NCBI RefSeq assembly: GCF_030316855.1
Contig: NZ_JASZYR010000003.1
Coordinates: 62,001 to 126,000 of the forward strand
DNA from: Variovorax sp. J22P240
GTDB lineage: Bacteria; Pseudomonadota; Gammaproteobacteria; Burkholderiales; Burkholderiaceae_C
Direction: 5' to 3'
Length of the DNA: 64,000 nucleotides
The first letter of the stretch is position 1. The number at the start of each line of letters is the position of its first letter. The notes below the pieces were generated by a model. The model was given only the letters and a program-made list of their open reading frames with translations, was not told where the DNA came from and ran no database searches. Positions 9,063 through 18,484 of the stretch are shown in pieces. The position numbers and the translations under genes are program-made.

Positions 9063-10511
9063 TCAAGTGACTCTGCAGATCTTGAGCATGTTCGTGCCGC
9101 CCGGCGCGCCCATCGGCTCGCCGCAGGTGATGGCGTAGACATCGCCCTTCTGTACGATCCCGCGCTTCTTCAGGTGGGCCTCCGCCTGCTCCAGCGCCGT
9201 GTCGCGATCGCTTTCCGAATCCATCAGCAGCGGGCGGACGTTGCGGTAGAGCGCCATCTTGCGCTGCGTCGAGAGGCGCGAAGTCAGCGCATACATGGGA
9301 ATGTGCGCCCGGTGGCGGCTCATCCACAGCGGCGTAGAGCCCGATTCCGTCAGCGCGACGATCGCCTTGGCGCCGAGATGATGGGCCGTGAACAGCGCGC
9401 CCATCGCGATCGACTGGTCGATGCGGCTGTACTTCTGGCCGGTGAAATCGGCGTCGAGCTGCAAATCCTCGGCGGCTTCGGCGGCTTCGCAGATACGGCT
9501 CATTTCCTGCACGGTCTCCAGCGGATAGCGACCCGAGGCGGTCTCGGCCGAGAGCATCACGGCATCCGTGCCGTCGAGCACCGCGTTGGCCACGTCGCTG
9601 ACCTCGGCGCGAGTGGGCACAGGATTGGTAATCATCGATTCCATCATCTGCGTGGCGGTGATGACGACCTTGTCCATCTCGCGGGCCATGCGGATCATCT
9701 TCTTCTGCAGCGCTGGCACGGCGGCATTGCCGACCTCGACGGCCAGATCGCCGCGCGCGACCATGATGCCGTCGCTCGCGCGCAGGATTTCCTCCAGCTT
9801 GGGAATCGCCTCGGCGCGCTCGATCTTGGCGATCATCCCGGGCTTGTGGCCGAATTCCGCGGCAGCCACATTGCAGAGCTGACGCGCCATTTCCATGTCG
9901 GTCGCGTTCTTCGGGAAGCTCACCGCCACATAGTCGGCCTGGAAGCTCATCGCGGTCTTGATGTCCTCCATGTCCTTGGCCGTCAGCGCCGGAGCCGTGA
10001 GGCCGCCGCCCTGCTTGTTGATGCCCTTGTTGTTGGAGAGATCGCCGCCAAGGCGGACGGTGGTGTGCACGGCATCGCCCTTCACGGCATCGACCGTGAG
10101 CACGATCAACCCGTCGTTCAGCAGCAGGCTGTCGCCGGGCTTGACGTCACGCGGGAGATCCTTGTAGTCCAGGCCGACTGCATCGATGTCGCCCGGTTCG
10201 GTGCGCGACGCGTCGAGCACGAATTTCGCGCCCGCCTCCAGGCGGACCTTGCCCTCGGCGAACTTGCCGACGCGGATCTTCGGACCCTGCAGGTCGGCCA
10301 TGATCGCCACCTCGCGGCCGCTGCGGCGCGCGGCCTCGCGCACCATCAAGGCCCGATCGATGTGGTCCTGCGCCGTGCCGTGGCTGAAGTTGAGCCGCAC
10401 CACGCTGACCTTGTGCTGAATCAGCTGCTCCACCAACTCGGGCGTACTCGACGCGGGTCCGAGCGTGGCGACGATCTTGGTGGCATGGCGGGGAAGGCGT
10501 GGCGTGCTCAT
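9063..10511 (-). CDS. pyk: Pyruvate kinase
   Basis: 482 aa. It transfers phosphate from PEP to ADP, the last step of glycolysis. Typical motifs: TKIVATLGPASS at the N terminus, RLNFSHG, MADLQGPKIRVG, the active-site block MIAKIERAEAIP, MVARGDLAVEVG and TATQMMESMI. The allosteric C-terminal domain is present and ends NMLKICRV. I chose the ATG giving MSTPRLPRHA; longer frames run into a repeat element. It lies between pgk and fba in an order common in betaproteobacteria. Confidence 0.97.
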   Translation of the reverse strand: MSTPRLPRHATKIVATLGPASSTPELVEQLIQHKVSVVRLNFSHGTAQDHIDRALMVREAARRSGREVAIMADLQGPKIRVGKFAEGKVRLEAGAKFVLDASRTEPGDIDAVGLDYKDLPRDVKPGDSLLLNDGLIVLTVDAVKGDAVHTTVRLGGDLSNNKGINKQGGGLTAPALTAKDMEDIKTAMSFQADYVAVSFPKNATDMEMARQLCNVAAAEFGHKPGMIAKIERAEAIPKLEEILRASDGIMVARGDLAVEVGNAAVPALQKKMIRMAREMDKVVITATQMMESMITNPVPTRAEVSDVANAVLDGTDAVMLSAETASGRYPLETVQEMSRICEAAEAAEDLQLDADFTGQKYSRIDQSIAMGALFTAHHLGAKAIVALTESGSTPLWMSRHRAHIPMYALTSRLSTQRKMALYRNVRPLLMDSESDRDTALEQAEAHLKKRGIVQKGDVYAITCGEPMGAPGGTNMLKICRVT

Positions 10512-10588
10512 TGAAGTCTCCGGTTTGTATTCCACACTGTATACACTTTGCCCGCCACCCGCCACCCATTTCTTCGGCGCCCCCTTCC

Positions 10589-10683
10589 AGAAACACCGCG
10601 GATCCGGCTCCGCCGGTCCGCCGGTGTTGCCCCCGGCAGGGGGTAGGCGTAGCGACACCAAGTGCGCGCAGCCTGGGGGCGAG
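10589..10683 (-). repeat. GC-rich 3' intergenic element, copy B
   Basis: About 95 bases ending two bases from the pgk stop. It shares with copy A the CTCGCCCCCAGGCT start, the CCCCCTGCCGGGGGC hairpin and the CCGGCGG/CCGCCGG inverted repeat. The middle differs (GTGTCGCTACGCC in place of GTTTGGCCGCC), which splits the family into two subtypes. Confidence 0.75.
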
Positions 10684-10685
10684 CC

Positions 10686-11876
10686 CTATTCGGCGCGCTT
10701 GGCGAGGATTTCGAACGCCGGAAGCGTCTTGCCTTCGAGAACCTCGAGGAAGGCGCCCCCGCCGGTCGAGATATAGCCGATCTTGTCCTCGATGCCGTAC
10801 TTGGCGATGGCCGCCAGCGTGTCGCCGCCGCCCGCGATCGAGAAAGCCTTGCTATCGGCAATGGCGCGGGCGATGGTCTTCGTGCCGCTGGCGAAGGCAT
10901 CGAACTCGAACACGCCGACCGGGCCGTTCCACACCACGGTGCCGGCTTCGCGCAATTGCGCGGCCAGGAGGTCGGCGGTCTTCGGGCCGATATCGAGGAT
11001 GAGGTCGTCGTCGGCCACGTCGCTCGCGTCCTTCACCGTCGCGGGCGCATCGGCTGCGAAAGTCTTGGCCGTGACGACGTCCACCGGTATCGGCACCGCG
11101 GCGCCACGCGCGCGCATGACTTCGATGACGGCCTTGGCCTCGTCGAGCAGGTCGGGTTCCGCGAGCGACTTGCCGATCTTGAGGCCCGCGGCCAGCATGA
11201 AGGTGTTCGCGATGCCGCCGCCGACGATCAACTGGTCGACCTTGTCGGCCAGGCTTTTGAGGATGGTGAGCTTGGTGCTGACCTTGGATCCCGCGACGAT
11301 CGCGACCAGCGGCCGCTGCGGGTGGGCCAGTGCCTTGGTGATGGCGTCGATCTCAGCCGCCAGCAGCGGGCCGGCACAGGCAATCTTCGCGAACTGTGCG
11401 ATGCCGTAGGTGGTGGCCTCGGCGCGGTGCGCGGTGCCGAAGGCGTCGTTCACGTAGATGTCCGTCAGAGCGGCGAGCTTGCGCGCAAGCGTCTCGTCGT
11501 TCTTCTTCTCACCCTTGTTGAGGCGGCAGTTCTCGAGCAGCACGACCTGCCCGGGCGCCACCTGGACGCCATCGACCCAGTCGGCCACCAGCGGCACCTC
11601 GCGGCCCAGCAGTTCGCCCAGGCGCGCCGCGACGGGCGCGAGCGAATCCTCGGGCTTGAACTGGCCCTCGGTGGGCCGGCCCAGGTGCGACGTGACCATC
11701 ACCGCGGCACCCGCATCGAGCGCCAGCTGGATGCACGGCACCGAGGCACGAATGCGCGTGTCCTCGGTGATGCGGCCCGCGTCGTCTTGCGGCACGTTGA
11801 GGTCGGCTCGGATGAACACGCGCTGGCCGGAGGCCTTGCCTTGCGCACAGAGGTCGGTGAATCGAAGAACGTTCAT
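10686..11876 (-). CDS. pgk: Phosphoglycerate kinase
   Basis: 396 aa. It makes ATP and 3-phosphoglycerate from 1,3-bisphosphoglycerate. Key parts: [10 protein letters not shown] with the substrate-binding Asp/Asn, [10 protein letters not shown], the hinge region around [24 protein letters not shown] and the nucleotide loop [10 protein letters not shown] chose the ATG giving MNVLRFTDL. The gene lies upstream of pyk in the same direction, separated by copy B of the repeat, so the two may be transcribed separately. Confidence 0.97.
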   Translation of the reverse strand: MNVLRFTDLCAQGKASGQRVFIRADLNVPQDDAGRITEDTRIRASVPCIQLALDAGAAVMVTSHLGRPTEGQFKPEDSLAPVAARLGELLGREVPLVADWVDGVQVAPGQVVLLENCRLNKGEKKNDETLARKLAALTDIYVNDAFGTAHRAEATTYGIAQFAKIACAGPLLAAEIDAITKALAHPQRPLVAIVAGSKVSTKLTILKSLADKVDQLIVGGGIANTFMLAAGLKIGKSLAEPDLLDEAKAVIEVMRARGAAVPIPVDVVTAKTFAADAPATVKDASDVADDDLILDIGPKTADLLAAQLREAGTVVWNGPVGVFEFDAFASGTKTIARAIADSKAFSIAGGGDTLAAIAKYGIEDKIGYISTGGGAFLEVLEGKTLPAFEILAKRAE

Positions 11877-11960
11877 GGGGATAAGCGGATTGGATGCGGA
11901 TGAAAGTGCCTCGACGGGCAGCAACGGACATTGTAGGTATCGCTTGCTTTCAGGCGAGTG

Positions 11961-12869
11961 TCAGCCGGCGAGTCCCGGCTTCTCCACGAAGCCTTCCAGC
12001 AGTTCGACGAAGCTGGCGGCCGCCGGCGACAGCGAGCGCTTCGACGCACCGTACACGCACACCTCGCGGTGAAAGTCGGGCCGATCGAGCCGCACCATCT
12101 GCAACCCGTGCGCGCGCACCAGGGACGCAGAGTAGGTCGGGCAAACCGTGAGCCCCAGCCCGGAAGCGACCATGCCCAGCGCCGTGGTCATATAGGACAC
12201 CTCCTGCGTCGTCGCCCGCAGCATGAATTCGCGCGCATCGGCCTCGAGTTCGGGCAGCACCCGCTGACGAAAGTCCCGCGTCGGCGCAATGAAGGTATAG
12301 GGCCCGAGTTCGCTCCAGCGCACCTTGCGGCGTCGCGCGAAGGGATGGTCGGGCGGACAGATCAGCCAATGGCGGTCGCGAAACAACGTGCGGCGCTCGA
12401 TCGCGGCATCGACTGCCACGTCCTGCCCGACGGCCAGCTCCACCTCGCCCGACAGCACGCCGGCCAGCAGGTGCTCGGGCAGCGTGTCGGCCAGACGCAC
12501 GTCGATGTCCGGATGGCGCTTGCGGTAGGCCGCGATCACGCGCGGCATCAGCGTGCAGGCCATGAGTTGCGGCGCGGCCAGGCGCAGCACGCCCCTCTTC
12601 TTGTCGCGCAGGTCGGTCACATCGGCCACCGCGCCTGCGAGGTCGACGAGCAGCCGCTGCACGGAGGGCTGGAACGCCCGCCCAGCCTCCGACAGCAGCA
12701 CGCGCCGCGTGTGGCGGTCGAAGAGCTGCACGCCCATCTCTCGCTCCAGCTCACGCACCAGCACGCTCAGCGCCGATTGCGTGAGGTGCAGCGTCGCGGC
12801 GGCGGCCGTGAAGCTGCCGGTCTCGGCGACAGCAACGAAGGCGCGCAACTGTCGCAGGGTCAGATTCAT
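11961..12869 (-). CDS. LysR-family transcription regulator
   Basis: 302 aa. The N-terminal winged HTH (residues 1-60: LTLRQLRAFVAVAETGSFTAAAATLHLTQSALS in parts) and the periplasmic-binding-like effector domain are standard for LysR. It is divergent from the catabolic operon that starts 93 bases away, so it very probably controls that operon in response to its substrate or an intermediate, and represses itself. The intergenic inverted repeat is its likely site. Confidence 0.93.
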   Translation of the reverse strand: MNLTLRQLRAFVAVAETGSFTAAAATLHLTQSALSVLVRELEREMGVQLFDRHTRRVLLSEAGRAFQPSVQRLLVDLAGAVADVTDLRDKKRGVLRLAAPQLMACTLMPRVIAAYRKRHPDIDVRLADTLPEHLLAGVLSGEVELAVGQDVAVDAAIERRTLFRDRHWLICPPDHPFARRRKVRWSELGPYTFIAPTRDFRQRVLPELEADAREFMLRATTQEVSYMTTALGMVASGLGLTVCPTYSASLVRAHGLQMVRLDRPDFHREVCVYGASKRSLSPAAASFVELLEGFVEKPGLAG

Positions 12870-12877
12870 GGCCTCAG

Positions 12878-12893
12878 TTCATCAATCAATGAA
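12878..12893. promoter_or_regulatory. Inverted repeat in LysR/operon intergenic region
   Basis: TTCAT and ATGAA arms separated by six bases, in an AT-rich patch just upstream of the LysR start and 70 bases before the divergent operon. It is the best candidate operator in the short region, although the exact T-N11-A spacing of LysR boxes is not met within the arms. Confidence 0.35.
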
Positions 12894-12962
12894 TTTATTT
12901 CGATTGAATCATAAGAAGAACGACGGCCCAATCCCTCCCCAAGCCCCCTGATGGAGACAACC

Positions 12963-13517
12963 ATGATCGCCGAGAACGCGCCTGCCGACTCGCCCCCCGT
13001 GCCCGTGCAGGGCCTGCACCACTTCGCCTGGCGCTGCCGCGACAGCGAGGAAACCCGCCGCTTCTACGAGGACCTGCTGGGCCTGCCGCTGACGCACGTG
13101 ATCAAGAGCGACCACGTGCCGAGCACCGGCGAGCACTGCCCCTACGTGCACATCTTCTTCCAGATGCGCGACGGCTCGCACATCGCGTTCTTCGACCTCG
13201 GCGACGACGTCGCCGCGCTGCCCTCGCCCAATACACCGGCGTGGGTCAACCACATCGCGTTGCGCGTCGGTTCGGTCGAGGAGCTGATGGCGGCCAAGAT
13301 GCGCCTCGAAGCGGCCGGTGTCGAAGTGCTGGGGCCGACGGACCACCACATCATCGAGTCGATCTACTTCTTCGACCCGAACGGCATCCGGCTCGAACTC
13401 ACCACGCCCACGGCGTCCAAGGCGGAGATGGCCGCCCACGCGCAGCGAGCACGCGCCGAGCTGGACGCCTGGACGGTCCGCAAGGCCGAACTGCGGAAGG
13501 CGACGAACCATGGCTGA
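12963..13517 (+). CDS. VOC/glyoxalase-fold protein, extradiol-dioxygenase-like
   Basis: 184 aa from the second ATG, chosen because it has a GGAGAC ribosome site; an ATG 12 bases earlier has none. Two beta-alpha-beta(3) modules are visible, beginning GLHHFAWRCRD and WVNHIALRVG, with possible metal ligands His (HHF), His (NHI) and Glu (IRLELTT). VOC proteins include type I extradiol dioxygenases, glyoxalases and isomerases. Next to a ring hydroxylase and an alpha/beta hydrolase, a ring-opening dioxygenase is the most natural role (inference). It overlaps the next gene by eight bases. Confidence 0.8.
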   Translation: MIAENAPADSPPVPVQGLHHFAWRCRDSEETRRFYEDLLGLPLTHVIKSDHVPSTGEHCPYVHIFFQMRDGSHIAFFDLGDDVAALPSPNTPAWVNHIALRVGSVEELMAAKMRLEAAGVEVLGPTDHHIIESIYFFDPNGIRLELTTPTASKAEMAAHAQRARAELDAWTVRKAELRKATNHG

Positions 13518-14631
13518 CTTGCAACTCGCGGTCATCGACGTCAAGCCCGGCGCCACGCTGGAGAGCCAGTCGGGCCTGCAGATGCTGCGCCCGCGCATCT
13601 ACGGCGCGTATCGCGCGCCGAGCGGCCCGAAGAAGGTCGCGGCGATCGTGATGCACCCCACGAGCAACTTCATGGGCCACTACCTGATCGGCCCGCTGGC
13701 CGAGCGCGGCATCTGCTGCATGGGCCTGAACTCGCGCTACATGGGCAACGACACGGTGCTGCTGATGGAACGCGCCATCCAGGACCTGGGCGCCGGCGTG
13801 CAGTTCCTACGGGCGGCGGGCTACGAGAAGGTGGTGCTGATCGGCAACTCGGGTGGCGCCGCATTGGCAAGCTTCTACCAGTCGCAGGCAGAGAACCTCA
13901 CGGCGCACCACTTCCCCGACGGCGATCCGACGCACCTGCATCGAGACGACCTGCCGCCGGTGGACGGCATCGCGCTGTGCGCGGCGCACCAGGGTCGTTC
14001 GAAGCTGATGCGGGACTGGATCGATCCCTCCGTCACCGACGAGCACGAACCGATGTCCGTGGACCCCCATCTGGATATGTACGACGCGCGCCACGAAGTG
14101 CCCTACAGCGCCGACTTCCTCGCACGCTTCAGTGCGGCCCAGAAGGCGCGCCTCGACCGCATCGAGCAATGGGCACTGGAGCGGCTGCGCCAGTTGCGCA
14201 GCACGCCGGGCGCGCCACGCGACCAGGCCTTCGTCGTCTACCGCACGCATGCCGATCCGCGCTGCGTGGACCTGTCGATCGACGCTAACGACCGCGCACC
14301 CGGCAGCGTCTGGGGCGATGCGCGGCAGGTGAACTACTCGGCCAACGCGATGGGCCGCACGACCTCACTGACGGCCTTCCTCTCGCAATGGTCCTCGCGC
14401 TCGCAGGCCGATGGACCATCGAATCTCGCACGCACGACGGTGCCCAAGCTGCTGCTGACCTACACCGGCGACCAGTCGACCTTTCCGAGCACGCGCGACG
14501 CGTGGATGGCGGCGGGCGGCGAGCGCATCCGCAACGTCGACATCGTCGGCGGCAACCACTACCTCGCCGGCCAGCCGGAACTGGTGCTGCGCGCGGCCGA
14601 TGCGGTCGCCGAGTGGGCGCACGCGCTATGA
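13510..14631 (+). CDS. Alpha/beta-hydrolase
   Basis: 373 aa. The nucleophile elbow GNSGGA puts the Ser at about residue 114; the acid may be the Asp in TYTGDQS and the His that of GGNHYLAG near the C terminus. The insert between core strands is long (about 100 residues). Within this operon it could cleave a ring-fission product, a lactone or an ester (inference). Start chosen by the overlap with the previous gene. Its stop overlaps the next start as ATGA, so translation is coupled. Confidence 0.82.
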   Translation: MADLQLAVIDVKPGATLESQSGLQMLRPRIYGAYRAPSGPKKVAAIVMHPTSNFMGHYLIGPLAERGICCMGLNSRYMGNDTVLLMERAIQDLGAGVQFLRAAGYEKVVLIGNSGGAALASFYQSQAENLTAHHFPDGDPTHLHRDDLPPVDGIALCAAHQGRSKLMRDWIDPSVTDEHEPMSVDPHLDMYDARHEVPYSADFLARFSAAQKARLDRIEQWALERLRQLRSTPGAPRDQAFVVYRTHADPRCVDLSIDANDRAPGSVWGDARQVNYSANAMGRTTSLTAFLSQWSSRSQADGPSNLARTTVPKLLLTYTGDQSTFPSTRDAWMAAGGERIRNVDIVGGNHYLAGQPELVLRAADAVAEWAHAL

Positions 14632-16289
14632 GCACGTTGAAGACACCAATGGAAAGCTACACCTTCGCACCCGAGTACCAGCTGCCGCATTGGCCCTTCG
14701 TTCCTCCGCCCGAGCTGGACAACGATGCCGTCGTGCGCCATCCGATCGTGATCGTCGGCGCAGGCCCGGCAGGGCTCACGCTCGCCTGCGACCTCGCCCG
14801 GCGCGGCGTGCACGCGGTGCTGCTCGACGAGGACGACACAGTCGGCGTGCGCGGCGCCTCGTCGCGCGGCATCTGCTACGCGCAGAAGAGCCTGGAAATC
14901 TTCGCGCGCCTCGGCATCTACGAGCGCATCGCGGAGAAGGGCATCACGTGGTCCTTCGGCCGCACCTTCTCCGGCGAGCAGGAGGTCTACAACTTCAACC
15001 TGAAAACCGACAGCGTCTCGGTGCAGCCGCCCTTCATCAACCTTCAGCAGTTCTACGTCGAGTGGTTCCTGGTCGACCGCATCCTCGAACTCGGCCTGAC
15101 CGACCTGCGGTGGAAAAGCAGAGTGACGCAGGTGACGCCGCTCGTCGACGGGGTGCGCGTGCAAGTGGAAACGCCCGCCGGCAGCTACACCATCGAAGCC
15201 GATCACCTCATCGACGCCACGGGCGCCAACAGCCCGATCCGCACCCAGCTCGGTATCGACGCGCACCCGTCGCGCAGCACCGACCGCTGGTGCATCAGCG
15301 ACGTGCGCTTCAAGAAGCCACTGCCGACGGAACGCTGGACCTGGGTCGACGCGCCCTTCAACGAAGGCCGCGCCGTCTGGCAGCACCTGATGGGCGATGG
15401 CGTCTGGCGCATCGACTACCAGATGCCCGAGGACTGCGACACCGCCCATATCAGCAGGCCCGAAGTGGCCGGTGCACGCCTGCGCGAGCAACTCGGGCCG
15501 GGCGTGGAATTCGAGTTCGTCTGGATTGGGCCGTATGGCTATCGCGATCACCTGCTCGACGACTTCCGGCATGGCCGCATCCTCTTTATCGGTGACGCGG
15601 CTCACGTCGTGAGCCCCTTCGGCGCGCGCGGCGGCAACAGCGGCATCCAGGACGCGGCGAATCTCGGCTGGAAGCTGGCGCTGGTCGCGCGGGGGCTGGC
15701 CGGTGACGCGCTGCTCGATACCTACGATGCAGAGCGACGTCCTGCGGCAGCGGAAAACCTCCGCGTCACCAGCCGCTCGGCGCGTTTTCTCGCGCCGCGC
15801 TCGCCGGCCGAGCACACGCTGCGGCGCGCGGTGGTCTCGCTCGCATCGCGCTACGCCTTCGCGCGAGCGCTGGTGAATACGGGTCGCATGTCGGTTGCCA
15901 ACGAATACCCCGCGGCGGCTCATCTGCCCGAAGGCGGTCGGACTGTGCAGAACCTGCCGCTGCGCCGGCTCGACGGCAGGCCGACCACGTTGATGGAACT
16001 GCTGGCCGATGGCACGCAGTGCCTCGGCCTCTGGTTCGCGCCGACGCGCGCCCAAATCGCGGCAGCAGCGGACATGACGGCCTCACTGCCGCTTCGGCTC
16101 GTGGCCATCGACGGCGACAGCGGCTTGCCCACCCTGCAACCCGACGAACTTCTCGCGCGCCATCTCGGCAACCCGGCGGCCGGCAGCCTGTGCCTCGTCC
16201 GCCCGGACGCCTACCGGGCCGCGCTGCTGAACGACCCCACGCCTGCATCGATTTCGGCTGCGGTCCACGCCGCTCTGGCGCATCGCTGA
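14628..16289 (+). CDS. FAD-dependent aromatic monooxygenase (MhpA/PheA-like)
   Basis: 553 aa. Class A flavoprotein hydroxylase. The dinucleotide-binding GAGPAG is at 44-49, the DG-type segment is near DATGANSPIR, and the FAD ribityl motif GDAAHVVSPFGARGGN is at about 322. The C-terminal thioredoxin-like tail of about 150 residues fits the phenol-hydroxylase/MhpA subgroup, which hydroxylate phenolic rings with NAD(P)H and O2. Which aromatic compound is used cannot be told. It sits in the middle of the LysR-controlled operon. Confidence 0.87.
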   Translation: MSTLKTPMESYTFAPEYQLPHWPFVPPPELDNDAVVRHPIVIVGAGPAGLTLACDLARRGVHAVLLDEDDTVGVRGASSRGICYAQKSLEIFARLGIYERIAEKGITWSFGRTFSGEQEVYNFNLKTDSVSVQPPFINLQQFYVEWFLVDRILELGLTDLRWKSRVTQVTPLVDGVRVQVETPAGSYTIEADHLIDATGANSPIRTQLGIDAHPSRSTDRWCISDVRFKKPLPTERWTWVDAPFNEGRAVWQHLMGDGVWRIDYQMPEDCDTAHISRPEVAGARLREQLGPGVEFEFVWIGPYGYRDHLLDDFRHGRILFIGDAAHVVSPFGARGGNSGIQDAANLGWKLALVARGLAGDALLDTYDAERRPAAAENLRVTSRSARFLAPRSPAEHTLRRAVVSLASRYAFARALVNTGRMSVANEYPAAAHLPEGGRTVQNLPLRRLDGRPTTLMELLADGTQCLGLWFAPTRAQIAAAADMTASLPLRLVAIDGDSGLPTLQPDELLARHLGNPAAGSLCLVRPDAYRAALLNDPTPASISAAVHAALAHR

Positions 16290-16307
16290 GAAAGGACGGA
16301 CACCCAC

Positions 16308-16526
16308 ATGATCACCGAGCCCCACATCCCCGATCCCGACGGCTTCTACGCGGCCTGGATCAGCGCCGTCGAGGGATTGACCGAATCGCAGAGCGCCGAC
16401 TTCAACGCCCGCCTCGTGCTGCTGCTGGCCAACCAGTGCGGCGACCAGGCCGTGCTGCTGGACTGCATCGCCGCCGCGCGCGAGAGCGGCGAGCCCTCCC
16501 ACCCCACGACAAAAAGCCCCGCATGA
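16308..16526 (+). CDS. DUF2783 small protein
   Basis: 72 aa, acidic, all helical in appearance: a DPDGFYAAWI start, then LTESQSADFNARLVLLLANQCGD. This matches DUF2783, small proteins found next to MhpA-like hydroxylases and MBL-fold proteins. The role is unknown; a subunit or stability factor for a neighbour is possible. It overlaps the next gene by four bases. Confidence 0.7.
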   Translation: MITEPHIPDPDGFYAAWISAVEGLTESQSADFNARLVLLLANQCGDQAVLLDCIAAARESGEPSHPTTKSPA

Positions 16527-17482
16527 ACGCATCCGTCTCCTTCGCCTCCGCCTCCGACACCCGCGAGCAGAAACCGCAAGTGCGAGAACTCGCGCCCCAC
16601 GTGTACGGCTACATCAGCGACTTCGACCCCAACTGCGGCTTCATCGTCGGTGACGAGCACGTGGTGCTGATCGACACCCGGCCGACGCCGCGCATGGCGC
16701 GCGACTTCATGGCGGACATCCGCACCGTCACCGACAAGCCGATCAAGTTCATCGTGCTCACGCACTACCACGCGGTCCGCGTGATGGGCGCGAGCGCCTT
16801 CGACGATGTGCAGGCCATCATCGCCAGCCAGGGCACGCTCGACTGGGTGCGCGAGCGCGGACAGGCCGACTTCGATTCGGAGGTCGGCCGCTTTCCGCGC
16901 CTCTTCGCCGGCGTCGAGGAGATCCCCGGCCTCACCGTGCCGACCCTGAGCTTCGAGCGCGAGATGAGTCTCTGGCTCGGCGCGCGCGAAGTGCGGCTGA
17001 TGTGCCTCGGCCGCGGCCACTCGGGCGGCGACACGGTAGCGTGGCTGCCCGACTGCGGCGTGCTGTTCTCCGGCGACGTGGTGGAGAACCACTGCGGCGT
17101 CTACGCCGGCGATGCCTACATCCAGGACTGGGCGGGCACGCTCGACGCCGTCGCCGCACTGAAGCCCGAAGTGCTCGTGCCCGGTCGCGGCGCGGTGCTG
17201 AAGGGCACGACGGCATGCGCCGAAGCCGTCGAACTCACGAAGGCCTTCCTCTCGACCCTGCTCGCCAGCGTGCGTTCGGGCATCGACGCGGGCGACAGCC
17301 TGCGCGGCTGCTTCGAGCGCGCCGAGCGGGCGATGAAGCCGCGCTTCGGCGAGTGGCCCGTGTTCCAGCACGTGCTGCCCTTCGATGTGTCGCGCGCCTA
17401 TGACGAACTGCGCGGGATCGAGCATCCGGTCGTGTGGACCGCGGAGCGCGACCGCGAGCTGTGGCAGGTCCTGCGCGGCTGA
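16523..17482 (+). CDS. Metallo-beta-lactamase-fold protein with altered metal site
   Basis: 319 aa. The MBL fold is clear (GFIVGDEHVVLIDTRPT, then LTHYHAVRVMG, GRGHSGGD, LFSGDVV). The first metal site is whole: His81, His83 and His166 plus bridging Asp185. The second-site ligands are replaced: the Asp and His of HxHxDH are Val85 and Arg86, and the late His of the usual PGHG is Arg222. So it binds at most one metal in the standard way, or does a non-hydrolytic job. It is co-transcribed with the ring hydroxylase, suggesting a step of the same pathway. Confidence 0.85.
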   Translation: MNASVSFASASDTREQKPQVRELAPHVYGYISDFDPNCGFIVGDEHVVLIDTRPTPRMARDFMADIRTVTDKPIKFIVLTHYHAVRVMGASAFDDVQAIIASQGTLDWVRERGQADFDSEVGRFPRLFAGVEEIPGLTVPTLSFEREMSLWLGAREVRLMCLGRGHSGGDTVAWLPDCGVLFSGDVVENHCGVYAGDAYIQDWAGTLDAVAALKPEVLVPGRGAVLKGTTACAEAVELTKAFLSTLLASVRSGIDAGDSLRGCFERAERAMKPRFGEWPVFQHVLPFDVSRAYDELRGIEHPVVWTAERDRELWQVLRG

Positions 17483-17512
17483 TCCTTATTTTTCAACCCC
17501 GGAGACAAACCG

Positions 17513-18484
17513 ATGAAACGATTCCTGCATCTGCTCGCCGCCTGCCTCACGCTCGCGGCGACCAGTCACGCACCCGCGCAGACCGCGTACCCCAGCCAGC
17601 CCGTGCGCTGGATCGTTCCCTACGTCGCCGGCGGCGGAACGGACAATCTCGCGCGTTCCCTCGCCGAAGCGATGCAACCCTCGCTCGGCCAGCCGATCGT
17701 CATCGACAACCGCCCCGGCGCCTCGACCAACATCGGCGTGTCGGTGCTGATGCAGGCGAAGCCCGATGGCTACACGATCATGCAGGCCGAGAACGCGGCG
17801 CTGCTGTTCAACGAGCATATGTTCGCCAAGCTGCCCTACAAGCCGGCAACCGACTTCACCTACATCGGCACCATCGGCCGCTTCCCGGTGGCCCTGGTCG
17901 TGCATCCGGACTTTCCGGCAAAGACGGTCGCGGAATTCGTGGGTTACGTGAAGGCGAATCCCGACAAGGTGAGCTACGCCTCCCCCGGCAATGGCTCGCC
18001 GCATCACATGGCGATGGAGCTCTTCAAGCAGAAGGCCGGCATCAGCATCCAGCACGTGCCCTACAAGGGCGCCGCGCCGGCCATGACCGACATCATGGGC
18101 GGGCAGGTGCCGACCATGATGCTGGACCTCGCCTCGGGCCTGCCGATCATCAAGTCGGGCAAGGTGCGCGTGCTGGCGATTGCGCTGCCGCAGCGGGCCA
18201 GCGCGCTGCCTGATGTGCCGACCTTCTCCGAGCTGGGCTACAAGGACGTCAACGCCTACGCCTTCCACGGCCTCATCGGCCCGGCCGGCATGCCGCCGGA
18301 AGCCGTGAACCGCATCAACGCCGAACTGAAGAAGGCCATGCTGGCACCCAAGGTGGTGAAGCTGTTCTCGGAATTCGGCTTCGAGGCCCTGCCCGGGACG
18401 CCGCAGGATTTCTACAAGCTGTCGCGGGCGGAGAGTGATCGCTGGGGCCAGATCATCAAGACGGCCGGCGTGCAGTTGGACTGA
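17513..18484 (+). CDS. Bug-family (TctC-like) periplasmic solute receptor
   Basis: 323 aa with a Sec signal peptide (MKRFLHLLAACLTLAATSHA, cleavage near residue 20-24). The rest has the marks of tripartite-tricarboxylate receptor proteins: YPSQPVRWIVPYVAGGGTD, IDNRPGASTNIG, the SYASPGNGSPHH block, and VPYKGAAPAMTDIMGGQV. These bind carboxylates for TctAB-type transporters. No TctA or TctB lies in the window, which is usual for the expanded Bug families of Bordetella and Comamonadaceae. Last gene of the operon; it probably captures the pathway substrate or a related acid. Confidence 0.92.
   Translation: MKRFLHLLAACLTLAATSHAPAQTAYPSQPVRWIVPYVAGGGTDNLARSLAEAMQPSLGQPIVIDNRPGASTNIGVSVLMQAKPDGYTIMQAENAALLFNEHMFAKLPYKPATDFTYIGTIGRFPVALVVHPDFPAKTVAEFVGYVKANPDKVSYASPGNGSPHHMAMELFKQKAGISIQHVPYKGAAPAMTDIMGGQVPTMMLDLASGLPIIKSGKVRVLAIALPQRASALPDVPTFSELGYKDVNAYAFHGLIGPAGMPPEAVNRINAELKKAMLAPKVVKLFSEFGFEALPGTPQDFYKLSRAESDRWGQIIKTAGVQLD

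Noticed and set aside
12878..12893. Strict LysR T-N11-A box
   Set aside because: The arms form an even-length palindrome, so the exact box spacing is not met; kept only as a low-confidence operator.
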